Both the position numbers and the translations under genes were made by a program. A stretch of DNA of 64,000 nt, from assembly GCF_029852145.1 (NCBI RefSeq), contig NC_079972.1:10166986-10230985 (forward strand). Reading direction: 5' to 3'. The DNA comes from Microplitis mediator. Taxonomy: Eukaryota > Arthropoda > Insecta > Hymenoptera > Braconidae. Positions 35,543 through 47,675 of the stretch are shown here, piece by piece (within the stretch, counting starts at the first letter, position 1; each line of letters begins with the position of its first letter). The notes under the pieces are model-generated. The model was given only the letters and a program-made list of their open reading frames with translations. It was not told the DNA's origin and made no database searches.

Positions 35543-36531
35543 AGGGGAGAGGGCAAAACAGGGCACCCCAAATTTTTTTTTTTAAATGTCTTTCGAACAT
35601 TCTAAAATCACACTCAGAAAATTAAGGAATTGTGTTTATTATGCTAAATTTTTAATTCCAATCATCTAGAATGATTGGAACGTTTTTCAATGCAAAAATA
35701 GATAGTGTTATATTTTTTTTTAATATAGAATTAATAATTATTGGATGATAACTTTTGCAATAAATTTCGTAACAGTTACTATCAGGATGGTAACAGTTAC
35801 CATCAGGATGATAACAGTTACTATCAAGATGGTAATATTTACTATTAGTATGATAATATGTACTTCTGCAATAAATTTCGTGATAGTGACTATCAGGATG
35901 GTAGCAATTATAATTTCTGATGGTAACTGTTACCATCTGGATTATAAATATAACTATTTAGAATAATAATAATAATTAACTCTAGTTAACATACAGGATT
36001 ATAACAATTATTATAAATATGGTGAATATTACAACCTAGATGATTTATACAATAATTTAGATAATATTCACTACTATCGGATTGATGGTAGAAAATTTAA
36101 CCATAACTAGATAGTAATTTCTATTATTTAATTTTCTGAGTGCACTTTTGTAAATATAATTGAGTATTATTAAAATTTTTCAAAAATTGACTGTCAGTCG
36201 AAAAATATTAATGACTTTTGTTTTATGATAAAAACTATTAAAAATTTCGTTTTCTTTCTTTGTATCCAATAATTATGTAAAATGTTATTTTTCTTTATGT
36301 AAATTACTTGCAAAAAGATTTAATTTAATCAAACTTATTTGATATCCAGAAATGTTTTTTTCACCTTTTTTAGGGAGTATCTCATTTTGTCCGAAAAATT
36401 AAATTTTTTTTTTAACGGCAACTGAATATTTTTTTTATTTACTTTGAATATCATTAAAAAAAAGATTTAGCGTATTTGAGTCCTCGGAAACTTCGTATTT
36501 CCTTAAGTACCCCGTTTTGCACAGCCTCCCC
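35543..36531. mobile_element. Inverted-repeat element, TIR AGGGGAGNGGGCAAAAC, with nested MITE
   Basis: Left AAGGGGAGAGGGCAAAACAG and right CCCCGTTTTGCACAGCCTCC are imperfect inverted copies. The interior is AT-rich and contains the element at 35611-36142. A fragment beginning AGGGGAGAGCGAGGCCAAG at about 51473 looks like a related end. Confidence 0.7.
35611..36142. mobile_element. 532-bp MITE, TIR CACTCAGAAAATTAA, GTTACCATC interior, nested
   Basis: Ends CACTCAGAAAATTAA and TTAATTTTCTGAGTG. The interior includes about five 21-bp units of the type GTAACAGTTACTATCAGGAT (35770-35870) and inverted GTAACTGTTACCATC units near 35920-35935. Confidence 0.85.
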
Positions 36532-39255
36532 TATATATATACATATATATTAATTTCACGAAACATTAGCTTAATTGTAACACTACCTGACAAGTCTTTA
36601 ATTGATTTATTTAATCAATCACGAAATCTATACTATAGAGTTAGTTTCGCCGTACTTGTAGTAATTCATTAATCGTGACACTTTATTATTTCTCCCCTCA
36701 CATATTTATCTTTTGTTCTCTCGTGTTCATGAACAAAAAAAAAGCTAACATTAATTTTTACCACAAATATTTTCCACATCATCATCAATCACCTCTTGAA
36801 ATTTGTAATCACGAAAATTGGCTATTGCGCAATGTTGTCCAAAGATTTTTCTTTGATATATGCATTATATATCCATCTATGTGTACATATAGACGAACAA
36901 AGACTTTGAGTAATCGGTATTTCGCAGTTGATATCAGTATCATACTTCAATCCTATTTCTTATGGTATGCATAATATATCCAGCGACGTGTACAGAGTTG
37001 AAAATAAGAAGAAAATGGTAATACACATTTTTTTATTATACCCGTACATGCATATATATAGTCTTGTTTTATTATATATACTTTTTCCCACCTTTGAAAA
37101 TTCCTTTAAGGCATTGTTTCACGATATGTCTAGTATATTTTCCTTTCTGCTGGCGACAAGAAGCGATACTTCAGCTTATATACTGCTCTAAAAGACACAC
37201 TAAGAACCCTCTACTCCCTATAGCATTAGCAATGGATTCTAGGATTTCAAGATAAACTTTTTTTCGTCTTGGCACACATTTTACGAAGATGACTTAAATT
37301 TTTTTAAGTCTAGTGTGTATTAAAGTTAAAACAAAATTGTTTGAATTTTTATTCGGCAAATTCTAGGTCAAATTTTTTTATGATGCTTAACATACTTTGA
37401 ATTTAAACTTTTTTATTTTTGTTTGTTTACGGTCTTAAAGTCTTTTTGATGTTTAACTGGAAGGAGAAAGAAGGAGAGAGAAAGAGAGAGAGAGAGATAT
37501 TAAGTTACGGTGGGTGTATTGGTTTAAAATTAAGATGGGCATATGTAGAGCGAGTCAAAGGTCTTTTTGAGGTAAAAGCATTTTATTTTTCATCCGAGTT
37601 GTATAGTATATTGAATTTTTGTTGAGAATATCAAGTACGCAGTGTGTTTTGGACAGCCTGACAAAAAAGCTATCTTGAACAATTCTTGCAGGCTGTTTGC
37701 TGTTGTAAGAGCTAGTTGAGGAAGAAATAGAGAGAGAGAGAAGCTAAAGTAATGTAAAGTGAAGTGAGTGTATAAAACGGACAAGACGTGAAGATTTGCA
37801 TGAAATCGAGTGAGTCCATGTGTATGTGACATATACATGAAAAATACGACTCAGACATTTTTTCGATAAATTTTGTCCTCTATAGGAAATTTATTTCCCT
37901 TAGTTTTTTTTGCCATCGTTATTGCTGTTATTATTATGATACCAAGAAATGCCCTAGGCTTAAAAAGGGGAAAAGTAAGAGAGTCAATGCCTGCGAAAAC
38001 AATCCGCCTACGCAAAAATGAGCAAGGAAAAATAATGAAAAGGTCTATTCCTAAGAGACAACATTCATTCATATCATATATGTGCTTTTGTTGTTTTTAT
38101 TTAAATATATCGTGTGTAATAATTTTTATGTTTGCTTAGGCTTTTTTTAAACGCATAGAAAATCGATAGAATTTAATGGATCGTATTTATGATGACGTAT
38201 TAAAATAATTTATAGTTTTGTGTTGTCTATGAAATTAAAATATTAGAGCTATAGTTCTTAATAAAAATTTAGTTTGAAATATTATTGAAAAATAAATATA
38301 CGTATATATGTATATAGTTAATGAATCTATGAATCGCGTTTATAAATTTGATATTAAAATTTACTTTTTTACTGAATCAATATGTGCGGATTTTTTTTTT
38401 CCGCTGAGGTTAAATTGGATTTGAAAACCGATGGGAAATTTTTTCGTGTGACAAACGTTAAAAATTATTTTTAATATTTAATCTGTTATAACAGAGACCA
38501 AGGCGAGTCGCAAGTTCGATGAAACGAATTATATATTCAACGGTATTGTAAAATATCGATGACGATTAAATTGAACAAAAAAAAATATATATATATCACT
38601 CAAGATTCAATTTAATTAACTGAAATGTAATTAAAACTTTCTCTTTGGATGATTAATTAAGGAATATAACTGTCATAAAAATATATTTTTAATTTTACCA
38701 TCATATGGATGTACGGAAATATAATTTTTTAAACTGTAAATAACTTGTAACTTAAATGCAAAGATATAGAAGAATTTTTCGAGATACTTTTAGAAGATTT
38801 ATGCGCTTTCAAGCAGAAGATATTAAGTTTCAAAATTCAATATTCTGAATTAATAAGATGTTCATTTTGATAAAGTATCACATGAGTTATTTTAGAATAT
38901 TGAGCTTTCAATTGAAATGAATTAAATTTTTTTATCTTCTATTTATAAATAAAAGACATTTAAAAAATCAAATTTATAAAAATTTCATTCAATTTTAATT
39001 CAATTTATCTAATAAAAAAATTTTTCACTTCCCGGGTCGAAAAAATAACTTGATTTTGAATATTTTGACTTAATTAATTTGATTTTGACTACACTTACTT
39101 TTTTTTAACTTCAATATGACTCTTTTAACTTAAAAATTTAAGTCAAATTAAAGTCACGTAGACTTGGGTTTGACTTCAATGACTTAAATTTAAGTCATCG
39201 AAGTCACATCTAAGACAACATGACTTTAATTTGACTTAGTTGGCGTAAATTGCTA
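36532..39255 (+). other. Receptor intron 1, unassigned, with GACTTAAATT-type repeats at its end
   Basis: No supported gene. From about 39040 to 39240 the motif GACTTAAATTTAAGTC and its variants recur, suggesting a decayed MITE starting CCCGGGTCGAAAAAATAACT near 39034. Confidence 0.45.
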
Positions 39256-39525
39256 CACTCAGAGAACAATTTATTTGAGCCAAATGAGATTTGTTTCGAG
39301 CAAATAAATCCCATATTTGAATGGACCCAATTAGTGTTTATTTGAGACAAAGATATGGCTCATTTGAATGAAATAATGACTTGTTTATAGTTAACAAATC
39401 TTTATTTGGACTTTTTTTTCAACCAAGATTTGTTAACTATAAACAAATATATATTTTAATGAAATAAATGACTTTGTTCAGTCAAATAAATCTATTCATT
39501 TGGCTCAAATAAATTGCTCTCTCAG
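39256..39525. mobile_element. 270-bp MITE, ends CACTCAGAGAACAATTTATT
   Basis: The left end CACTCAGAGAACAATTTATT is mirrored by AATAAATTGCTCTCTCAG, with TA before (39254-39255) and after (39526-39527). The inner sequence repeats TTTGAGCCAAATGA and AACAAATCTTTATTTGG motifs. It abuts the next element, sharing a single TA. Confidence 0.8.
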
Positions 39526-39527
39526 TA

Positions 39528-39994
39528 CACGCTGAAAAAAAAATGCCAACTATTACCATCTAGCAATAGGGAATGATTACTATCTGTATGTGATAATCAT
39601 TGTCATGCTTTTACTCTCTAAACATGAATTAGTGAAAATAAGTGAATATTCACTAATTCGAAGTGCAAACCGAACTACTTATTTCAAAAAGTGGTTCGGT
39701 TGGCACTCAGAATTAGTGAATATTCACTTATTTCACTTATTCATGTTTAGAGAGTATGTTAATTATCCGTTTCTCGTATAGTAATAGTTACCATCTCTGA
39801 TAGTAATATTTCTTATATCGGCAAAATTTTTGAATTTTGCCTTCTAAGATAGTAGTGATTATCATCTCGGATAAGAATGCTTACTATCTTCGATAGGAAT
39901 AGATAACATTAAAGAATGAGAGTCATTAAAATACAAAAGATGGGAATAGTTACTTCGTTAAGATGGAAAGTATTACCATTTTTTTTTCAGCGTG
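39528..39994. mobile_element. 467-bp MITE, TIR CACGCTGAAAAAAAAATG, with long internal hairpin
   Basis: Ends CACGCTGAAAAAAAAATG and ATTTTTTTTTCAGCGTG with TA on both sides (39526-39527, 39995-39996). A hairpin at about 39608-39757 pairs TACTCTCTAAACATGAATTA with its complement and contains GTGAATATTCAC twice. The flanks carry GNTTACTATCT motifs. Confidence 0.9.
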
Positions 39995-39996
39995 TA

Positions 39997-42763
39997 TACT
40001 AAGTAAGTCAAAACCAAATGTGTTTTCAAATCTCAAAACGTGTTTTTCATTTATTAAAAAAAGAAGTGAAACTTGATGACTCGCTATTGTCTTACTAGAC
40101 TTGTTTTCCATTCAATTTTTAAAATTACGCCAGAATAAAATTATTTTCTGACCCTGGTTAAATAAAAGTCTCAAAAATCTATCAATAAAAATCATTATGC
40201 ATATTTATCATTCCTTCTGTGTAGAAAAAAAAATTTATCAGGATTATTTATAACCGCATTAGCAGCCTGACATTTATATTCGAACCGAAAAAGAAATCAA
40301 TCCTAAATAGTAAATAATGATTCCAAATAAGCCGTGACAATAAATAAAATTATATTTAAATACGAAACGTATCCATACATCTGGCATGAGTAAACGAAAA
40401 GTTAAGGCATGTAAATATAAATTTCCTAGATAAATTTATATTCACCCTAAATTTAAAGCTTTCAGTCAAGTTGTTAGCTGCCAAAAACTATCACAGCTAA
40501 ATTTTATTTATGTATTATCGAAGTTAGCAAAAAAAACTAATATATCCGAACCCTATTTATAATTTAACTTTTTATCCTCTCGTTCACAATCATCAATTAT
40601 GATTTTTTTTTCTTTTTTTATTCCCGTCGTCTCAAGTTCACGAGCTGTAGATATTACTCGCGTACTTTATTTCCATCGATCCTTCACCGGCGTCTTCTAA
40701 GTGAGGATATATGTATAGATATACAAAGAGAGTAATGAGTGCAAAAGACGCTACTGTACGTCGTTGGGCTTCTTATTCAAGCATGTAGACTAAAAAGTCT
40801 TTAGAGTTTTTTCACTAGTGATACACATGAGACTTGCGCGCAATTCACTCGTTTATCAGCGGAAAAAATTTTAAAGTTTTTTTTTTTTTATATTTTTTAC
40901 GTAGTCTACTCAACTCAAAGTCAGCTGTAAAACATTATATATATATAAATATATGAAATACTTTCATTTACGGATGTTGAATCGCTTGAGAGTACATACA
41001 CAGGTATTTAAAATCCCTCAGTCGTTTGTTATTTGGCGTATTCATGATTTCATGCTTTTGACATAACTAAAATTTTGGTTTTCAATAGAAAAAAGTTTAA
41101 AAGTTGTTGCTAAATTTTATGTAAATAAAAACAAAAAAAAATATTTGAATGTTTTGATGTAAAAAAGGTTTTTTTAGTTGAGTTGAGTTTAACTGATAAG
41201 GGTTGAACTGAGACGGATTTATTTAACAAAAATGTTTTCAGTATTTAAAGGATAAAAATAAAAATATTAGGATATATTAAAAGAAAGGAATATGTATGAT
41301 ATGAATATTCAGAAAAGTAAACGAAAAAATTCATTTCTTGGCGGTATTAAAAAAATAATAAAAAAAATGTAAATGTGGATTTACTGGAATAATGGTCACT
41401 GAAATTGGCCATCCTTCACCGAGAGAAGTACCGTTACCTCGTGCCGTCCCTTGGGGTGAAGTGAATCTTTATTCTAGCATGTTTCTCTCTCGAGCAATCT
41501 CACCCTTTCACCTTTTATTCACAACCAACGGGAGCGACTTTTTCTCTCTTAACTTAAGAAGTGAGGCCAGCAGTTATACTCCAGTTGCTCGTGGTCATTT
41601 TAAAATATTTATGGTCAATAGAGTTTGGGTCACGCGTGATGTGTTTACTTTTATGTAAAGAAAATAAAATATATTGAAGGTACATAAAATTAAAGTACAA
41701 AATTTAACTTTTATCAATTTATTGCTTTTTCAAATTTTTTATTTTACCCAACAAACATAAAATATTTTATCTTATGCATTATTTAGTTGCAATTTTATGA
41801 AACTCCCCTTTAATACATTTTTTTTTACGATTAATTTTATCGGGATATAAATTATTGTGAATACTGCAATGAGTTATAATTATTTGTATTCTATATATAT
41901 GTGAGCTTAAGTAATTTTTAGTTCCTGTTTATATTAAATGAAACGAGTATTAATTACTTATTAATTAAATGTAACTTGATATTAATAAATTGTGTCTATT
42001 TCACGCATGCGTGATATACAACTCAGCAATTGGTACAAACGCATGTGTAAATTTTACAAAAGCCTGTGAGTATGCCGATACTAGACGAAATATAGACGTC
42101 AATAAATCATTTATAATTTAAAATAATATCGATTTTATTTCGCCACTTTATTGACTTTAATTATTTTATTTAAAAATAAAACTCGATATTAAATTAAAAA
42201 ATTAAATGAATAAAAAAAAGTTATGACATTTGTTATGCTTTTCAAAGTCCATTTATTTTCTGGTTTTATATCCGTTCTCATCATCTTTAAAATAAAATTT
42301 ATAAATATTTATCCACTAGTTTTTCGTACATTTTATTTCCACATAAAGTTTACTCGTTAAAAAATATTTTAAACCCATGTTTATTTCATTTCACTGAAAT
42401 GTCAAATTTTAAATGAAAATATTTTTAAATATTTAACCGCAAAATTAATTATCAATTACTTTTTCGTAATCAATTAATCATATACTTCATACGTAACAAA
42501 AAGTATTATATATTTATTAGTGAAATCCGAAAATAAAATAAATGAATTTCATATGGATTTAAAGCGATGAGATATTAAAAATAAATTGGATGAGATGGGA
42601 TGCAAATGAATTGAATGCTGGGTGTGAAAGTGATGTGTAATTAAATTGATGGACTAAATGAGGATAGATGGAGAAAACATAAGTTGTAAAATATTTAAAT
42701 GATGATTTAAATAAATAAAAAAATGAGGGTGTATATGACAAAATTGTAATAATGATTGGCTAG
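39997..42763 (+). other. Receptor intron 1, last part with acceptor
   Basis: AT-rich; no other exon supported. A less AT-rich patch at 41392-41658 is open for 88 codons but shows no domain. The intron ends with gattggctag at 42763, a usable but pyrimidine-poor 3' splice site. Confidence 0.5.
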
Positions 42764-42906
42764 GGCTGGTAAGTGGTGGTGTTCATGAGAAGCGGCTGCT
42801 AAACGACTTGCTGGATAACTACAACGTATTGGAGCGACCGGTGTTTAACGAGTCTGAGCCTCTACCGTTGAGCTTCGGCCTCACACTAATGCAAATAATC
42901 GACGTT
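42764..42906 (+). CDS. nAChRalpha7: Nicotinic acetylcholine receptor alpha subunit, exon 2 (mature N-terminus)
   Basis: This 143-bp exon supplies two bases that complete a Gly codon split with exon 1, then 47 codons. They include HEKRLLNDLLDNYNVLERPV, an N-glycosylation sequon NES, and LSFGLTLMQIIDV. It ends in phase 0 at GTAAGT (42907). HEKRLL..LL..YN.LERPV.NES.PL..FGL is the signature start of insect alpha5/6/7-type subunits. A phase-0 exon end exactly after IIDV, before DEKNQ, is the conserved gene structure of these receptors. LSFGLTLMQ points to alpha7 rather than alpha6 (FGLTLQQ), but this is from memory of the family. The product is a cation channel subunit of cholinergic synapses. Joined to exon 1, residue 25 is the His of HEKRLL. 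Later exons (ligand-binding loops, Cys-loop, four membrane segments) are beyond the window. Confidence 0.93.
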
Positions 42907-42977
42907 GTAAGTCAACAATAACTACATACATTTCTCTATTATTAAAAAAATTCTATCATATTTTATTTATTTTTTTA

Positions 42978-43275
42978 CCCTGTAAAAAATTGGGAGTGAA
43001 TTCGAAGTGATTGCGGATTTTATTTAAATCTGAATTCGCTTTGTCACTCGGAGTTTTAGAGAAAATCCGCATACGGAGTAAATACGGAGTTTGTTTTTTC
43101 AGCTGCGTAATCTGGATTGTATTTAAATCCGCATTCACTCCGATTCAGACTTATAATATTAAAATACTCGTTTTGGAGTAAATTTTACCCTGAGGGAATC
43201 AAGTAAATAAACAGTGATCCGCTCCGCATTCACTCCGAATGTAATCCGGGTTCACTCCGCAATTTTTCCACAGTG
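42978..43275. mobile_element. CTGTAAAAAATTGGGAG MITE, 72 bp past the exon 2 donor
   Basis: Ends CCCTGTAAAAAATTGGGAG and CAATTTTTCCACAGTG followed by TA. The interior iterates CGGAGT and ACTCCG, as in 25133-25536. It sits just inside intron 2. Confidence 0.85.
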
Positions 43276-43864
43276 TATTTATTATTTATCGCTACTTTTA
43301 TTTTATTTTTATTTTTTAAATAACACTATTTCCATATATGCTTTCACTGATAAGCATTCATGTCCACGAATATATATATATATAGATTTTTTTTTTAAAC
43401 TATTCCAATGCATACACTCATGATGTTGCACGAGTAGTCGTTGGAGTACATAAAAACGCGAGGAAAACGTGGATCAGTTACGTAAATGTGCACACGTCCA
43501 TCTCCGGTACCAGTAAAGTAAAACAGCACCACCAGTCAACTAGAATGAAAAACAAAGCGTCGACGTATCTTGTCCGCATTTTATACATACCTACACGCAA
43601 CTATGTTTTTAAAACGTTACCACATACAACACACACACATACATGTATTACAGGGATGTGAATACTTGGATCAATGTATTCTATTTAGTCAATTTTTTTT
43701 TTATTTTAAAGCTTTATTTTTTTTAAATAAAAATAAAATCACTACTTTATCCCGTTTAATATAAAGTTTATGAAGACAAGTTGACAAGATTTTTTTTTGG
43801 ACTATCGAGATTTTAATAATTGCAATAGATAAATATCGTGATGAAATCGACGGGATCAAAGTTT
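43276..43864 (+). other. Receptor intron 2, short unassigned stretch
   Basis: AT-rich, with a CA-rich patch near 43620. No gene or exon supported. Confidence 0.5.
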
Positions 43865-44510
43865 AGTTAATTTGAAAAAATCTGAAATACGGTTGACCCT
43901 GTGGGCCAGCTCCAAAACTTCCCGATGTTTTCGAGCTCCGAGAGTTCGAAAACGTTATTATTTGCAAATTTTTGAGCTCTTCGGAGGCAAAAAATGTTGA
44001 TTTTGTTGTTTGACCAAAAAAAATACATTTAGCTAAAAAAAAATTAATTTTTGTCTTACGGTATCTTTGGAACGAATCAACCGATTTGGACGTTCTTGGC
44101 GGCAATCAAAAGGTTTCATCAAGACTTAAAACTGGATAGATTTTGGAACCAATCGGGCAAGTAGTTTATGAGTTATATGAAAAAAATCCCAAAAAAGAAA
44201 ATTTTTTATTTTTTATTTCTCGTATAGTTCGTAAATTACTCGACCGATCGCCTTCAAAATCTATCCAAATCTAAGTCTTGGTGAGTCCTTTTGATTTCCG
44301 CCAAGAACGTCTAAATCGGTTGATTTGTTCCAAAGATATCGTACGACAAAAATTAGTTTACATACGTCCATACATGCACACACGGACGTCCATCCGGAAA
44401 TAATCAGAATAGCTGATTCCTAGGACCTCAAAACGCGGTTTGATGAAAACTCGTAACTAATAACTTCCGTTTTTTTGAAAATTTTCAATTTTTATAGCGG
44501 GACGTATAAA
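43865..44510. repeat. Inverted-repeat element fragment with AGCGGGA terminus
   Basis: A segment at about 44053-44185 is inverted at 44217-44355 (shared CGATTTGGACGTTCTTGGCG, then AAAAGG, then AAGACTTA, then TGGATAGATTTTG motifs). The right end, near 44478-44505 (TTTTCAATTTTTATAGCGGG), is the reverse complement of the repeat end at about 941-980. Superfamily not recognised. Confidence 0.6.
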
Positions 44511-47500
44511 CATCAATAATTTTTTAAAATTATTTTAACGTACTGAGGTTTCGAATTATAAAAAATAAATATTATTAATTATGATAATAATAGTGTTAAA
44601 CAAAAATATATAATAGTACGTTAACATATTCCCCTTTTCCGTGAGCTTCACGCACGATCGATGGTAGGAGAGCGTGCATGCAAGAGTGACGTTATAAAAT
44701 GAACAAAGGCCGGTCACCGATATACTGTACAACTCATCGATGATAGCAGCAGTAGCAGCAGCAGCAGCAGCAGCTACTATCCCTTCACGTGCATTTTCAC
44801 TTCATATATATTTTCTATGTGTAAGCTTTTCACTGTATGCTTCGTCGACTTGTTCCACTCATGTGAAGCACACACTCATTATCACAATGTGCGTCGTGAT
44901 ATCCTCCACTTTACCATGCATACTTTCACTATAACTAATATTTCTAAATAGAGATTTTAAATAAATAAAAGGTGCACAAGTCAAGAAGGTCAATAAATAA
45001 AATATATATACAAGTAATACGTGTCGATTGTATCTAAAGTTAAAATCTAAGTTAGACACGTCGTTCTTTAAATAAGTAAAGTGAACAAGACGGTGTCTAG
45101 TCATGATAACTATATATATTTATATATAAGATAAGGTAGTGCAGCAAGTCGATGAAAAAGTCGAAAAATTTCCTCCAGACAAAACTTTTACTTGTCTAAC
45201 AATATATATTTTATTTTTATCTATCTCGTTTTTGTTTTCTCTTGACGATAGTAGTAATGGTCGACGATAGGTGAAACAGTATTGATTGGTGTCTGGTCTT
45301 TGTTACGTGTTATTTGTAGCGATTTTATATATATACGTATACACCGATATAAAGTTTTTTTTTATACCATTTCCAATTTTACCCGACATATGAATATTCA
45401 GAAATTCATCATGACACTTTTTAAATAAATTATAAAATAAGAACGGGATTTAAAAAGATTAACCGTCCGAAAATACGCTTGTATCTTGTAAATTTACAAG
45501 GATATTACAAATATTTGAGTACAGATGACAGATGGAAAATTTAAGGAATTTTTTGTCATAAAAATGGTAGCGCTCGGGTTGGTAGCATTTACGTTCTTTT
45601 CACTACTCAATAATACGAGATAGATGGCCGATATTTTTTTTTTACATGTTTGTGTGTTAGTATATACATTTATTCTCACTCGCCGATATTTGCTCATGTA
45701 CACTCGTAGCTCGTTGGATGAATGTCGCTTCAATTTCCGAAATGCTCGAGTCCCGAGATGGCCGTTCAGTTTGCCAAAAGCATATGATCGTGGTCAATGT
45801 CATATGTGCTTGAAATATCACGGACTCTTCTCGGTATTGAGGCAAAAAGAGGGTAGAAAAATTATTTCACATCGTGTATATATATATTTATACATATATG
45901 TATGGATGTATGTACATATAAATGTAGAAAAACCTTACAACCTCCGGCTTTCCGGTTGTCTTGTCAACGTTTTGTCGCGACTCCGCTTCGTGTAACAAAT
46001 ATTTTATTGCTTTTATCAATCTTCGGATTTTCTTACACTTGTATAAATTTTAACTTGGGGTACGTTCATATTATTATTGTTTTTAAACAATAAATAAATA
46101 ATATACGATTATGTGAATTCAACTATGGAATATGAAAAAGAGGGTAAAATGGGCCAGTCAAATTTTTCTTTAAAATTACGTGACAAAGTAAAATTGGTAT
46201 TTCAGAACTGACTGGGTCATTTAACATTTTTAACAAAAAAATTTTCAATAGAAAATAAACTTGAATATTATTTTTTAATTGTCTTAAGTAAAAAATTTAT
46301 TTATTTCCATTTTTAAGGTATGTAGGGTAAGAGCACCAGTACCCAGCCCCTAACCAGTAGCCAGCTGGTCATATATTTTAACATTGGCTCAAAATATATA
46401 TAGATATAATTTAACATGAGGTGGCTGGCTACTGGTTTTGGGAAAACAAAAAAAAAATTTTGAATTTTGAATTTCGAATAATTTTTCAGAAGCCTTAAAA
46501 ATTAAATTTGATAAAATTTTTAATTGTTAATTTTTTTTTAATAAAGACATTTTATTTTAGAAATGTTATAATTAAAAAAGTGGAAAATAAAATGGAATTG
46601 AAAACAGGCACTAGAAAAATAGCAAAGTCATAAGTAAATAAAAGTTGTTCTCTTTAAAATTAGGCAATAAAATTTTGAAAAAGTTCAAGTAATAGACATA
46701 CAGTGTAGTATTATAGAGTAGGTAAAGTCAAGTTTATATACATGGAGAGGCAAAGTAGAGGCGGTTCGAGCTGCTGAGTGACTTGAGACACTCAAGGGAC
46801 TTTTGTGTGAACAGCGCGCCTAATTAGTCTCTAGTCAATCGTTAGTTTTATCAGTTTACCTTTCGAACTCGTATAACAAAAAAAAAAAAAAAAAAAACTA
46901 TACATCTTTCTCTTTTCCCTTGGCTGGTACTTTATACAGAAGTTTTAAAACCGCAAATTAAACTTGACCGCCAATCATCAAAATGCCTTTACAAGCCCAC
47001 CTTCTATGGACTTTAATAACTTTTATATTTAATTAATAATGCTTTCGCTAAGTAATTATTTAAAAATTATTTTTCCTGTTAAAGTTTCTTTTAATTATAC
47101 ACTCGGGCATTATTTAAATATTTGTAACTAGAATAATTATTGTCCAAGTAACTTTAGATAATATTTTATAATTTTATTATCTTTAAATTAACTCAAGCCA
47201 GTCTGGGTTGTCTTCGAATTTAATGTATGTTTAAGAGAGCAACTTGTAATTAATTGATTTAGAATTTTAAATACTTCGGAAACATTCGGGAGTATTTTGT
47301 TCGGAAACTTTTTCAAGTCATTTAATTTCATTGACTATAGATATTATCCGCAATAACCATTAAAAACTTTCGGAATTGTGAAAAAATTTTACATACTTTT
47401 GGAAGATAGAAATTTATATTAATCCAAAAAATTCCGATAGAGATATAAATGTTTTCAAATGAATTTCATGTGGTACAACGTTTTTCTGGTTTTTAATTAG

Positions 47501-47675
47501 TGCCTTTCAGTTTTTAAACCTATTCAATTTTTCGGTAGCCAGGGACTGTTTGAATGCTACCTCATGCTGGAATCTAAAAGACTTTTCCAATTGTCAAAAA
47601 TAATCTATTAGAATTTATTTTTTTAATATTTCATTTTTCACACAATAATAATGATTATTGTTATTAAATTTAATT
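44511..47675 (+). other. Receptor intron 2, unassigned stretch
   Basis: Contains a CAG microsatellite at 44745-44774. A 123-codon frame at 45624-45995 is overlapped by frames on the other strand and shows no receptor homology that I can see. A partly self-complementary patch with CCAGTAGCCAGCTGG motifs lies at 46325-46440. No receptor exon was found. Confidence 0.45.
44745..44774. repeat. CAG microsatellite
   Basis: About ten GCA/CAG units with one TAG interruption. Confidence 0.9.

Noticed and set aside
42956..43138. 60-codon minus-strand frame overlapping the MITE after exon 2
   Set aside because: Lies within inverted-repeat transposon sequence, with no conserved domain.
45624..45995. 123-codon frame considered as a further receptor exon
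   Set aside because: It contains none of the receptor motifs (DEKNQ, WLKLEW, Cys-loop) and is overlapped by frames on the opposite strand.
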